From: Nonlabens arenilitoris
GTDB lineage: Bacteria > Bacteroidota > Bacteroidia > Flavobacteriales > Flavobacteriaceae
DNA length: 64,000 bases
Assembly (NCBI RefSeq): GCF_002954765.1
Contig: NZ_MTPW01000001.1
Span: forward strand, 1,687,501-1,751,500
Direction: 5' to 3'
Shown: piece by piece, positions 1 to 9,058 of the stretch
Layout of the letters: every line of letters begins with the position of its first letter
Position numbering within the stretch: the first letter of the stretch is position 1
Position numbers and translations under genes: made by a program
The notes under the pieces: model-generated
What the model was told of the DNA's origin: nothing
The model's database searches: none
The model's input: only the letters and a program-made list of their open reading frames with translations

Positions 1-834
1 GCTTTAAATGATTTAGAAGAATCATCTGGATTTATATCAGATCAACCATTGATTGATTATGAAAATAGTCATGAATTTTGTTCTTTAAGAGCTATTGAGG
101 CTGCTTTAGAAGACGCTTGGTTAGACAGTTCTGATCAACCAGGATGGAGTTTTGACGATTATCAAGAAAATGCTATTAATGTTGATCCATATGAACAAAC
201 GTTATTTAATCCATTTAATGAAATCATGATATGTAATGATATCTATAAATTTATTGAAACAGGCGTTTTAATTATAGATAGCACTCATCCCGATGCTGTA
301 GCGGCGTTAACTGCTTCAAATAACGGTATAAGTCCTGAAGAGCTGGCGATTACTTATGGAGGAAATTCAGAAGATCCAGGAGCTTTGCAGTATAATGAAG
401 ACTTGATTTCTGGAAATTGTATCCTTAAAACTCGTAAAAGTATAGGGATTGATTTAGCTGCTAAATACAAATTAAGAGCGATTCATCAACTAGATAATAA
501 AACTATTAATGGACCATCACTTAATAAGGCTAAAAAGTACAAGGCGTTTACTAAAAATTACCACAGAAAAACAAATAACAGTAAGTGGAAAAAGCGCAGA
601 ATAAAAAGAAGTGCAGGATTTGATGGAAGAAGACACGATGTTAACGACCCAATATTATGTGGGATGTTAATTGATACTGACGTGACAGGAAGATACAAAA
701 AAAGAAGAAGATCTTCTGGTAAGATAAAAGTAGTTTTAGTATCTGGAGGCGCACCTGGTGTAGGCACCGAAACGGGAGAACTTGTTTCAACGCATCGTCA
801 AAGAACTTTTAATGAAACGATCAGTTTTGAATAA
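1..834 (+). CDS. Hypothetical protein, 5' end outside window
   Basis: The frame is open from the first base, so the gene starts upstream of the window; a TTG at 49 is only an internal codon. The visible 277 residues are acidic in the first half (many Asp, Glu, Asn) and strongly basic in the last third, with Lys/Arg clusters such as KWKKRRIKR and RYKKRRRSS. I recognise no domain and see no signal peptide in the visible part. The gene overlaps the next one (ATG at 812) by 23 bases, which suggests co-transcription. The basic tail could contact nucleic acid, but that is a guess from composition alone. Confidence 0.6.
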   Translation, partial: ALNDLEESSGFISDQPLIDYENSHEFCSLRAIEAALEDAWLDSSDQPGWSFDDYQENAINVDPYEQTLFNPFNEIMICNDIYKFIETGVLIIDSTHPDAVAALTASNNGISPEELAITYGGNSEDPGALQYNEDLISGNCILKTRKSIGIDLAAKYKLRAIHQLDNKTINGPSLNKAKKYKAFTKNYHRKTNNSKWKKRRIKRSAGFDGRRHDVNDPILCGMLIDTDVTGRYKKRRRSSGKIKVVLVSGGAPGVGTETGELVSTHRQRTFNETISFE

Positions 835-2332
835 ATATAATTTTCTTAAATACATACTAGCGTTGATATTTATCAACGCTAGTATTTTTATCACTAAAGC
901 ACAAAGAGCAAAGGATAAACAATCCTTTCCATTGGGTATAATGATTGGTGCACATTCTGTAGATTGGAGTAATACAAATGAAAACAGTGCTATTCAGTTA
1001 GAATATCAAGATAGAATTAGCTCTACTTTTGGTTTAAAATATCAATTTTATAACTATAAAAATTTAGAATTTTATACAGGATTTAAAGTAAGGTTGTCAT
1101 CGTCTAGTTTATACTATAAGATCGATTCAGAAGATTTAGGAGTCAATTTAAATTTTAATAGATATGTCATATTTTCTCCTTATTGGACCTATCATCTACC
1201 GTTAGAGGTCGAATACCCAATTTACCAACGAGATAAGTTTAGGATTCAGGCAAAATTAGGTTATGAATTACAATATTATGGAATCACAACAGGTAGCGAT
1301 ACAAGAGTAGCACTTTCGGTAGACAATATTCCACGTTTAGTAGCTGAAAATAGAGAACATCAAAGTTTTATTACTAGCGGAATTAATATCGGTTTAGGTT
1401 TTGATTTTTACACAGAAAAATATGCTCGTTATAGAATAGATTTAATATACCACAATCACTTTCAAACACTAGAAAAAGAAAAAATAACTACTCAAAATTT
1501 AAATATAAGCCCTAATACGACTTCTACACATCGATGGACTGGAAATTACTTAGGATTAGAATTAAGTTATTTTCCAAGACCTAGACAAATAGATCAGGTT
1601 AAAAAAGAAAAAATTAAGAAACAACATGGAGAAATTAAAAAAGGTGCTGAGTATTTATTTGAAGATGTTTTTCCACTAGGGATTGGTCTTACCGCTTATG
1701 ACCATTATTTCACAAATTCAGACTCTTTTGGTTATGCTTACAGCCGTCAACAGAAAAATTCTTTTGGGATTAGCCTTAATTATAACTATTTACAAACGGG
1801 TAAGTTTAATTTTGGAGTTGGGATAGGATATAAAAACATCAGCACAACGGCTAATTTATTTATTCCTGCTGCAAATGCTTCTGAGAGTGAAGATGTAAAC
1901 TTAGGTTTTGACAGAGATTTTGACATATTTAATTTGACTTTAAAAGCAGAGTTTGTTAAGGCTTTAAGTAAAAAGCATTTTTTAAGTGCTTCTCTAGCCT
2001 TAGAAGCAAACTCTATTCAAGATGATGATCTTAATGGTCAGTCATTTGTGTATAGAAATAATGCTGGAGATGATTTAGTTGCTATTCAATTTAAAGAGAC
2101 AAGCTCCATAAATATTCTAACACCAGTATCATTAGGTTATTATTATAAATCTAGTAATGCAGGTTTATTTAATGTGAATCTCACCTATTCACCTTCAGAT
2201 TACTTAGTTCAAGAAGAGCGCTTGATAAATTTAGGTTTAAATACTGGTCAAGGCACTAGTTCTGTACATTCATGGAATGGTAGCTATTTAGCTTTAACTT
2301 TAAATTGGTATCCTAATCGAAAGAAGAAATAA
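812..2332 (+). CDS. Secreted two-repeat protein, probable outer-membrane beta-barrel
   Basis: I chose the ATG at 812 over the TTG at 782 because it gives a clean N-terminus: MKRSV, then a hydrophobic stretch (YILALIFINASIFITKA) ending in AQ, a likely signal peptide. The protein is about 506 residues. It contains two similar halves of roughly 220 residues. Each opens with FPLGI, runs through alternating aromatic/polar strands, and closes with a related motif (HRWTGNYLGLELSYFP near the middle, HSWNGSYLALTLNWYP at the C-terminus). Strand-like aromatic endings suggest beta-barrel or beta-sandwich folds at the outer membrane. The linker between halves is Lys-rich. No known family is recognised. 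It overlaps the upstream gene and converges on rsmA with a 7-base gap. Confidence 0.75.
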   Translation: MKRSVLNKYNFLKYILALIFINASIFITKAQRAKDKQSFPLGIMIGAHSVDWSNTNENSAIQLEYQDRISSTFGLKYQFYNYKNLEFYTGFKVRLSSSSLYYKIDSEDLGVNLNFNRYVIFSPYWTYHLPLEVEYPIYQRDKFRIQAKLGYELQYYGITTGSDTRVALSVDNIPRLVAENREHQSFITSGINIGLGFDFYTEKYARYRIDLIYHNHFQTLEKEKITTQNLNISPNTTSTHRWTGNYLGLELSYFPRPRQIDQVKKEKIKKQHGEIKKGAEYLFEDVFPLGIGLTAYDHYFTNSDSFGYAYSRQQKNSFGISLNYNYLQTGKFNFGVGIGYKNISTTANLFIPAANASESEDVNLGFDRDFDIFNLTLKAEFVKALSKKHFLSASLALEANSIQDDDLNGQSFVYRNNAGDDLVAIQFKETSSINILTPVSLGYYYKSSNAGLFNVNLTYSPSDYLVQEERLINLGLNTGQGTSSVHSWNGSYLALTLNWYPNRKKK

Positions 2333-2339
2333 ATAAGTT

Positions 2340-3182
2340 TTATAATTTCTCAATCTCAGTAGCGAGTTTTACAAAGACATCAACGCTTATTTGTTCTGGT
2401 CGTAAATTGAAGATTTCTTGTTCACGCATTTCGTCGGGTAAATTCATAGATTTTAAAGAATTTCTCAAAGTCTTCCGACGTTGTTGGAAGGCGAGTTTAA
2501 CTACTTGTCTTAAAATAGAGTAGGAGCAAGTGAGATTGTCATAATTATCCTTGCGTTTTAAGATCAACACACCACTATCCACTCGTGGCGGTGGATTAAA
2601 TACTTGTGGTCCTACGGTAAATAAATACTCAGCATCATAATAAGCTTGTGCTAGAACAGATAGAATTCCGTAGATTTTAGAACCGTGTGGTGCGCAAATA
2701 CGTTGCGCTACTTCTTTTTGAAACATCCCACCAAATTCAGGAATCTGCGTTCTGTTTTCTATGGTTTTAAAAACAATTTGTGTACTGATGTTATAAGGGA
2801 AATTACCAATTATGGCAAACGGTTCCTCACCATAAATCTCTTTCAAATCCTTTTTCAAAAAATCTGCTTCTATGACTTGAAAGGTTTTTTCATTGACAAT
2901 CTTTACATGTTCCAGAGGGAAACTGTGCTTAAGATAAATCACTGATTCACTATCTAATTCTAGTGCCGTTACCTTCATGTTTTTGCGTATCACATGTTTA
3001 GTAAGCACACCAGTTCCAGGTCCTATTTCTAGAATTTGGTCATAACCTTCATAGCTTAATACATCAGCAATGCGTTGGGCTACATCTTCATCTTTAAGAA
3101 AGTGTTGTCCTAGATGTTTTTTTGCGGTAACGCCTTTATCGCTTCCTTTATGAGATGATTTATGTTTGTTGTATTTAGCCAA
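2340..3182 (-). CDS. rsmA: 16S rRNA dimethyladenosine transferase RsmA/KsgA
   Basis: RsmA dimethylates two adjacent adenines near the 3' end of 16S rRNA (A1518 and A1519 in E. coli numbering), using SAM, late in 30S assembly. The 280-residue protein shows the family's opening signature [18 protein letters not shown], the SAM-binding motif [11 protein letters not shown], and the catalytic GNFPYNIST motif. The C-terminal helical domain carries [15 protein letters not shown]. The start is TTG at 3182; no ATG lies between an upstream in-frame stop and the first motif, so TTG is the only reasonable start. It gives a basic N-terminal tail of about 20 residues. It is the downstream gene of the leftward run led by ribF. 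Confidence 0.96.
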   Translation of the reverse strand: MAKYNKHKSSHKGSDKGVTAKKHLGQHFLKDEDVAQRIADVLSYEGYDQILEIGPGTGVLTKHVIRKNMKVTALELDSESVIYLKHSFPLEHVKIVNEKTFQVIEADFLKKDLKEIYGEEPFAIIGNFPYNISTQIVFKTIENRTQIPEFGGMFQKEVAQRICAPHGSKIYGILSVLAQAYYDAEYLFTVGPQVFNPPPRVDSGVLILKRKDNYDNLTCSYSILRQVVKLAFQQRRKTLRNSLKSMNLPDEMREQEIFNLRPEQISVDVFVKLATEIEKL

Positions 3183-3221
3183 TTGTAGTATTTATTATCA
3201 GTATTAGATGTAAGATTAAAC

Positions 3222-3551
3222 CTAATTTAGATTAGTGTGTACGGTATATTCATCGAGTACGTCTAATTCTGTGCGGAATGATAAAACATTATTACCCCAT
3301 TTATCTAATCCGGCTTTACGCAATGCTTCGGCATGATTTGAGTAATATGTTTCTAAAGTTTCTCTACTAATTGCTTTATATTGAATTGAGAATGTGCTAG
3401 ATCCATCTTGCTCTTCTACAAGCACGCGTGTTAACTTAGCATCTTTAAAAAGACCAGTTCCTAAAACGTGTGCAATATGTTCACGTATCCATTCTAACCA
3501 TTCCTCTTCTAAATGACTTGCCATGTTGCAAGTCACATTATATATTACCAT
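3222..3551 (-). CDS. DUF4286 family protein
   Basis: A small soluble protein of about 109 residues. I place the start at the ATG at 3551 (MVIYNVTCNMASHLEEEWLEWI) rather than further upstream, because the longer version would run into the preceding TPR gene (stop at 3562). The sequence has the pattern of the DUF4286 family, small alpha/beta proteins common next to rsmA in flavobacteria: an N-terminal strand, a helix with WLEWIREHI, then strands around STFSIQYKA and a C-terminal strand. No catalytic motif is visible and the function is unknown. It lies 10 bases after the TPR gene and about 40 before rsmA, so it is probably co-transcribed with them. Confidence 0.85.
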   Translation of the reverse strand: MVIYNVTCNMASHLEEEWLEWIREHIAHVLGTGLFKDAKLTRVLVEEQDGSSTFSIQYKAISRETLETYYSNHAEALRKAGLDKWGNNVLSFRTELDVLDEYTVHTNLN

Positions 3552-3561
3552 AATTATTTTT

Positions 3562-5352
3562 TTAAAAAGCACTGAGGTTGTCATCACCTCTCAAACGTCT
3601 GAATCTTCTGCGTGCATCTACAAAGTGAATACTGTCTGCATAGTCATATATAATACGTTCATACAGCGCTTGTGCTTTACTTATGTCGTTCAGTTTATCT
3701 TCATATAGCAATGCTAGTTTATAAAAAGCATCGTCTGCTAGAATACCATCTGCAAAGTTATCGATGATAGTTTGATAGTTGTTCTTAGCTGCGTCTAGAT
3801 TACCTTCCATCTCATATAAGTTTGCCTGATTGAGCAAAGCCTCATCTTCAATAGGATCTCCCTTATGATTTTGTAGCAATTGATCATAAAGCGATATAGC
3901 TTCAGATCGTTTATTTTGATATTGTTTTAAATCTGCTTTAGCAAAGGCTTTCAAAGCTACAAATGTGGTGTCTTCTAGACTATGATCGTTTATGGTAAGA
4001 CTTAATTCCATGGCGTCGTTTGCGATAAGCTTTGATGTAGCACTGCGCAATACTTTTAACTGTGTAAGACTCCAAGGAAAGTCGCCCTGATAATAACTAG
4101 TGCGTGCTACTCTATATTGAGCTTCTTGAGCAAGCTCATCGTTAGGTAAATCTGTTTGCACCTGACTATACAAAATTAACGCGCGATTGAATTGCTCTTG
4201 TAGTACTAGAATATCTGCGAGCAACATTTTAACTTCAGCTTTTTGAAATTTGCTTAGTCTTTTATTTTCAAGTTCAGATAATATTGCTATTGCGGTATCT
4301 GCATCACCAGCTTTAAAGGTGAGAAAATCTGCATAGTCTAATTGTAGCATGAAAGTCTGGCCATCGCGACCATATTTAGTTAGTAACTGTTCATAATTAG
4401 ATTGAACTGTACTGTAGTCATTGACCGTTGCATTATCTGCATTAATTTTTGCTAGCAAACTCTCAGCTATGTATCGAGTAGTACTTACCTGGGACTCTTG
4501 GATTAAATATTCTAAAATTTCTTTTGCAGCATCAAAATCTTTCTCTTCAATTGCTGTAACAGCTAGTTCTTGTAAGTCTACCGTACTTTCTTTAGAGCGC
4601 ACATAGATGGCTTTCTCTTGAATGAAAGCTTTTTTGAAATCTTTTTGTTGAATAAATAGCCAGCTTAAGAGCTGATTGTATATGGGGTTTTGCTTTTCGC
4701 GTAAGCGTAATAGTAACGTTTTTCTTAATAGTTTATTAGCTTCATTATCAGGATCATCTGTGATGTATCTAAAGAAAATTGCTTGTGCTCTACCGCGATA
4801 GGAAATGTTACTTTCTATCAAATCTATATACTGTACAAACATTTTCTCTAGATTGCCTTGTTGCCCATAAAGATTTGCTAATTGAATTTTGAAATTAGCA
4901 TTGGGATTTGCAGCCATACCTTTTTCGTATGCGGTAATAGCTTCATCTATTAAATTGCGTCGTTCTAATCGATTTGCGATTTGGTAAGTAAAGTTAGGTA
5001 AGGAGTCTATGAGTGCGATAGCCTCTTTATAATAAGGTGCAGCCAGTGAATCCTTACCTTGTAAAGTTAGATTATAACCTCTTTCAATAGTTAGAGTTTT
5101 ATTATTGCGCATCAACTTTTCAGCATCATTAATTAAAGAATCTACCTGCTGGTATTGCTCTAGTTGTTGATGAATATCGATGACTTTATAAAGGTTATTG
5201 ATATTGCGCTTATTTTCTTCATAGATTTTATTATAAATCTTGAGCGCTTTACCATATTCACCTTGATCCATATAATTCTCTGCCAATCTAGGGTTTTGTG
5301 CAAAACCAAAGCTGTTGTATAACAGTAAAAAGAGAATTAATAAATGACGCAT
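3562..5352 (-). CDS. Secreted TPR-repeat protein
   Basis: 596 residues with a short signal peptide (MRHLLILFLLLYNSFGFAQ) followed by tetratricopeptide-type helix pairs over the whole length, for example ENYMDQGEYGKALKIYNKI near the N-terminus and YEMEGNLDAAKNNYQTIID near the C-terminus. No lipobox cysteine is seen, so it is probably soluble in the periplasm. TPR proteins act as scaffolds, and this one has no added enzymatic domain. It lies 18 bases downstream of serS and 10 bases before the DUF4286 gene, which implies a shared transcript. The partner protein cannot be told from sequence. Confidence 0.85.
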   Translation of the reverse strand: MRHLLILFLLLYNSFGFAQNPRLAENYMDQGEYGKALKIYNKIYEENKRNINNLYKVIDIHQQLEQYQQVDSLINDAEKLMRNNKTLTIERGYNLTLQGKDSLAAPYYKEAIALIDSLPNFTYQIANRLERRNLIDEAITAYEKGMAANPNANFKIQLANLYGQQGNLEKMFVQYIDLIESNISYRGRAQAIFFRYITDDPDNEANKLLRKTLLLRLREKQNPIYNQLLSWLFIQQKDFKKAFIQEKAIYVRSKESTVDLQELAVTAIEEKDFDAAKEILEYLIQESQVSTTRYIAESLLAKINADNATVNDYSTVQSNYEQLLTKYGRDGQTFMLQLDYADFLTFKAGDADTAIAILSELENKRLSKFQKAEVKMLLADILVLQEQFNRALILYSQVQTDLPNDELAQEAQYRVARTSYYQGDFPWSLTQLKVLRSATSKLIANDAMELSLTINDHSLEDTTFVALKAFAKADLKQYQNKRSEAISLYDQLLQNHKGDPIEDEALLNQANLYEMEGNLDAAKNNYQTIIDNFADGILADDAFYKLALLYEDKLNDISKAQALYERIIYDYADSIHFVDARRRFRRLRGDDNLSAF

Positions 5353-5370
5353 AGGTCTAAATATAGGGTT

Positions 5371-6642
5371 TTAATCAATGATGTCAAATCCACAGTATGG
5401 TTTCAATACTTCTGGGATTTTTATACCACTTTCTGTCTGGTAATTTTCTAAAATACCAGCTAGTATACGTGGTAGTGCTAATGAGCTACCGTTCAAAGTG
5501 TGTGCCAGTTCTGTTTTACCTTCGCTATTGCGAAAACGTAGTTTCAAACGGTTACTCTGGAATGTTTTAAAGTTAGAGACACTACTTACTTCTAGCCACT
5601 TGTCTTGAGCGGTACTATAAATCTCAAAGTCATAAGTAAGTGTAGAAGTGAATCCAAGGTCACCACCGCATAGTCTTAAAATACGATATGGTAATTCTAA
5701 TTCTTCAAGTATGTTTTTTACATGGACAACCATGGCGTCTAGTGCACTGTCACTATGATCAGGATGCTCTATGCGCAGAATTTCTACTTTGTCAAACTGG
5801 TGTAAACGGTTTAAACCACGTACATCACTACCATAACTACCAGCTTCACGACGAAAACATGGAGTATAGCCTGTCATTGCTATTGGTAAATCTTTTGCCT
5901 CTAGTAAGTCACCACGGTAAAGATTAGTAATAGGTACTTCAGATGTAGGTATGAGGTATAAATCATCAACACCTACATGATACATTTGTCCTTCTTTATC
6001 TGGTAATTGTCCAGTTCCATAACCACTTGCCTCATTCACTAGGAGTGGTACCTGCATTTCTTCATAGCCTGCAGCAGTGTTTTTATCTAGGAAATAGTTG
6101 ATTAGAGCACGTTGTAAACGAGCTCCTTTTCTTTTATATACAGGAAATCCTGCGCCGGTGATTTTTGTACCAAGTTCAAAATCTATTATATCATAATCCT
6201 TAACAAGTTCCCAGTGTGGTTTAGCACCTGCGTGTAAAGTAGGGATCACTCCATGTTGAGAGAGAACTTCGTTATCTTCATCACTATTTCCAGATGGTAC
6301 ACTGTCCTGTGGAATGTTAGGAATTGTATACAGTATATCCTGTAACTCAGTAACAGCTATATTAAGTTCTTCATTAAGTTGTTTGGACTTTTCTTTGAGC
6401 TCACCGGTTTGAGATTTAAGTTCATTTGCTTCAGCAGCTTTTCCAGACTTAAATAAATCGCCTATTTGCTTAGATAGCTTATTACTTACAGCAAGTGTTT
6501 CATCAAGTTGCGCCTGTAGAGAACGTCTTTTTTCATCTACTGAAATAGCGTTTTCTAACAATGGCATGGCATCAATGTTTCTTTTTTTGAGCGCTTGTGC
6601 AAAAGCATCTTTATTCTCGCGTATAGCTGCGATTTGTAACAT
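5371..6642 (-). CDS. serS: Serine--tRNA ligase
   Basis: Charges tRNA-Ser with serine in the cytoplasm. At 423 residues it has the normal length for a class II seryl-tRNA synthetase. The N-terminal ~110 residues form the long Glu/Lys-rich coiled-coil arm that grips the tRNA extra arm. The class II core follows, with motif 2 (PCFRREAGSYGSDVRGLNR) and motif 3 (LNGSSLALPRILAGILENYQ). The ATG at 6642 is a good start because the protein begins MLQIAAIRENKDAFAQAL, as is usual in the family. Confidence 0.97.
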   Translation of the reverse strand: MLQIAAIRENKDAFAQALKKRNIDAMPLLENAISVDEKRRSLQAQLDETLAVSNKLSKQIGDLFKSGKAAEANELKSQTGELKEKSKQLNEELNIAVTELQDILYTIPNIPQDSVPSGNSDEDNEVLSQHGVIPTLHAGAKPHWELVKDYDIIDFELGTKITGAGFPVYKRKGARLQRALINYFLDKNTAAGYEEMQVPLLVNEASGYGTGQLPDKEGQMYHVGVDDLYLIPTSEVPITNLYRGDLLEAKDLPIAMTGYTPCFRREAGSYGSDVRGLNRLHQFDKVEILRIEHPDHSDSALDAMVVHVKNILEELELPYRILRLCGGDLGFTSTLTYDFEIYSTAQDKWLEVSSVSNFKTFQSNRLKLRFRNSEGKTELAHTLNGSSLALPRILAGILENYQTESGIKIPEVLKPYCGFDIID

Positions 6643-6681
6643 GGTTTTCCGTTTTTAATTCTGAGCTTGTAAAATTACCAT

Positions 6682-8010
6682 TTATTCCTTGTTCTCATAG
6701 AGAGAAGATGGTAAAATCCATTCGTGATGTGACCAGTGATTCCATTCTTGAGCAGCTACATCAACTTCTTTATCTGTAAACTGTTGTAGGGGACGACCAT
6801 TAATACTGACTTTTGCATCAATATACACGGCGACATCTTCACCTTCAATAGCGTGAAACTCCTTGAGTTTTTGAGCAAATTGCCACATAAAATCGGGCTT
6901 TGTTTGTACGCTGTAGGATTGTTTTGTTGTTAAGTAATCTTTGTAATTAATTGCTTTGCGGGCGCCAGTTTTTTTATTTTCAACATAGTAAGTTGTAAAA
7001 CCACGCCTGTTGCGCAACATCATACGCCAGCTTAAACGATGACCTTCTTCAGTCCATAGTACATCATCTTTTATAACCCAATGTCTTAATGGTAATAAAA
7101 TCATAAGAATTAAAAAGCTAGTAGTTGCAATAATTAATGGCTTTTTAAATGATGGAACGATTATGTCGTCACCTTCATAAAATGACTTCTTTTTTAAAAA
7201 ACGTTTTTGGATAGTCTTTGGGTTGAAAAAGAAAACTAAGAAAGCTAACGCTAGATACGGGAATATGCCTATTTTAAAAATAATTGAATTGAAGATATGA
7301 AAAAAGAATGACGCGATGACAGCAACCATGCGCGTTCTTTTCCATAACAATAAAGGCACGATTAAAATATCATAACTCAATCCATAAATCATAATTGCCC
7401 AGTGTGCCCATTCTTGTTGAAGGATAGTCCAATCACCAGCTCTTATTTTCATCAAATGCTTAGGAAATGAGGTGTCTATCCAATCAGGATAAAACTTTGC
7501 AACACTCGCATAAGAGTAAACAATAAATAAAAACGCAATTATGAATAAATAAATCCATCTACTCATATGTTCTTTACGTATCCTTGGGTTCCATTTTGCA
7601 TCTAGTGAAACAGATCGATGTGCCGGTAAAAAAATCATGATGTAATTAAGTAACATCAATAGGTAATAGTGGTTGTTGTAAGATGTTTTTTGTAATAAGT
7701 AAACATAAGTCCATGCAATTGCATAAAAAATCATCGCAGTACGGTATTTAAAACCTACCATAACTAACAATCCTGCAATACCCATTATTATAAACAAGCC
7801 ATACATTAATGGCGCAGGTAAAGGTTCTAAAAATTCAAATCCTATGAAAGTAAACGTGAATTTTGGTTGTAAAAAATGCTTATCAACCGCTCCTAAGGCT
7901 ATATGTCCAAATGCCTCGCAAGCCAATAAAAAACCAAAAAATATTCGGAATAAAACCAGAGCAGAATTGTCTACTTGCCTGAACAACCATTTATCCCATT
8001 TGCTGTACAT
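6682..8010 (-). CDS. HTTM / vitamin K-dependent gamma-carboxylase-like membrane protein
   Basis: 442 residues. The first ~290 contain about seven to eight hydrophobic segments with the HTTM pattern (LVLFRIFFGFLLACEAF; TSYNNHYYLLMLLNYIMIFLPAHR; FFFHIFNSIIFKIGIFPYLALAF). HTTM domains are related to the vertebrate enzyme that gamma-carboxylates glutamate. The C-terminal ~130 residues are predicted soluble and include RMMLRNRRGFTTYYV. Whether bacterial members carboxylate anything is not established, so I claim only family membership. The start overlaps the end of ribF by 20 bases, suggesting translational coupling. Confidence 0.85.
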   Translation of the reverse strand: MYSKWDKWLFRQVDNSALVLFRIFFGFLLACEAFGHIALGAVDKHFLQPKFTFTFIGFEFLEPLPAPLMYGLFIIMGIAGLLVMVGFKYRTAMIFYAIAWTYVYLLQKTSYNNHYYLLMLLNYIMIFLPAHRSVSLDAKWNPRIRKEHMSRWIYLFIIAFLFIVYSYASVAKFYPDWIDTSFPKHLMKIRAGDWTILQQEWAHWAIMIYGLSYDILIVPLLLWKRTRMVAVIASFFFHIFNSIIFKIGIFPYLALAFLVFFFNPKTIQKRFLKKKSFYEGDDIIVPSFKKPLIIATTSFLILMILLPLRHWVIKDDVLWTEEGHRLSWRMMLRNRRGFTTYYVENKKTGARKAINYKDYLTTKQSYSVQTKPDFMWQFAQKLKEFHAIEGEDVAVYIDAKVSINGRPLQQFTDKEVDVAAQEWNHWSHHEWILPSSLYENKE

Positions 8011-8926
8011 ATGTTCTGGTCTTTAATTCATCTTCTTTCATCGCTGCTTTTAACTCTTCAATAGAATTAAATCTAACTTCATCTCTTAACCTCTTATGAA
8101 AAAACAGTTCTACTTGAGAGTTGTATAAATCTGCATTAAAGTCTAAGTAAAATGTTTCAATGGTTTTTTGTGACCCGTCAGAAACTGTAGGATTAAAACC
8201 GATATTAGTCATTCCATATACTTCAATTCCATTTATGATGCTACTAGTGATATAGACTCCATTCTTAGGTAATAATTTATAGGTTTCACTCACTTTTAAA
8301 TTTGCTGTAGGGTAATTGATAGTTCTACCTATTGCCTTTCCTTGAACGATTATACCGTTAATACTGTAAGGTCTATTTAAGTAGTTTACAGTGGTTTCCA
8401 TATCGCCATTTTCTATAGCATTACGTATTTTAGTACTACTTACCGTAACTTCTTCCACATCTTTTTTAGAAATCTGTACGACTTTGAAATTGAACTCTTT
8501 TCCATATTCTTCTAGTTCATTAATACTGGCTGCACGATTCCTGCCAAAACGGTGGTCGTAGCCTATAACGACCACAGCAGCTCTTAACTGATCTACTAGA
8601 ATGTTTTTCACATAATCATGTGCGCTTGTTCTTGCAAAATCTAAAGAAAATGGATGCGTCACTATGTTTTCAATACCATTTGCGGCGATTAATTGCTGTC
8701 GCTCTTCAATAGTATTGATTAATTTTAACTCACTATCAGGCTGTAATACCATTCTAGGATGAGGGAAGAAGGTAAGCAATACACTAGTCAGTGATTGTTG
8801 CTGTGCAATTTCAGTAACTCGCTTTAAAATTTTTTGATGTCCGTGATGTACACCATCAAAAGTTCCTATCGTTACTACAGCGCCTTTTTCTGCCTCATAT
8901 GAGGCGATGTTGTCAAATATTTTCAA
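7991..8926 (-). CDS. ribF: Bifunctional riboflavin kinase / FAD synthetase
   Basis: Converts riboflavin to FMN and then to FAD in the cytoplasm. The 311-residue protein has both parts of the standard two-domain enzyme. The N-terminal nucleotidyltransferase carries GTFDGVHHGHQKIL, with the HxGH signature, and a KIRNAIENG element. The C-terminal flavokinase carries GRTINYPTANL and ends with FHKRLRDEVRF. The ATG at 8926 gives the usual N-terminus. It heads the leftward gene run and overlaps the following HTTM gene by 20 bases. Confidence 0.96.
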   Translation of the reverse strand: MKIFDNIASYEAEKGAVVTIGTFDGVHHGHQKILKRVTEIAQQQSLTSVLLTFFPHPRMVLQPDSELKLINTIEERQQLIAANGIENIVTHPFSLDFARTSAHDYVKNILVDQLRAAVVVIGYDHRFGRNRAASINELEEYGKEFNFKVVQISKKDVEEVTVSSTKIRNAIENGDMETTVNYLNRPYSINGIIVQGKAIGRTINYPTANLKVSETYKLLPKNGVYITSSIINGIEVYGMTNIGFNPTVSDGSQKTIETFYLDFNADLYNSQVELFFHKRLRDEVRFNSIEELKAAMKEDELKTRTYVQQMG

Positions 8927-9058
8927 TGTATCAGAGCTCTTTTTTCAGGTAGTTGCAAATTAAAATATTATCGGTGAATTGTGCTAAAAAACAGCATGTT
9001 TATGAAAATGTTTGTACAGACCACAAACATGAAGTATTTTGTAAACTTATTATTCCCT

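Noticed and set aside
8981..9058. GTG start at 8981 for the metallopeptidase
   Set aside because: It would put about 26 extra residues ahead of a good signal peptide; ATG at 9059 (or 9029) fits better.
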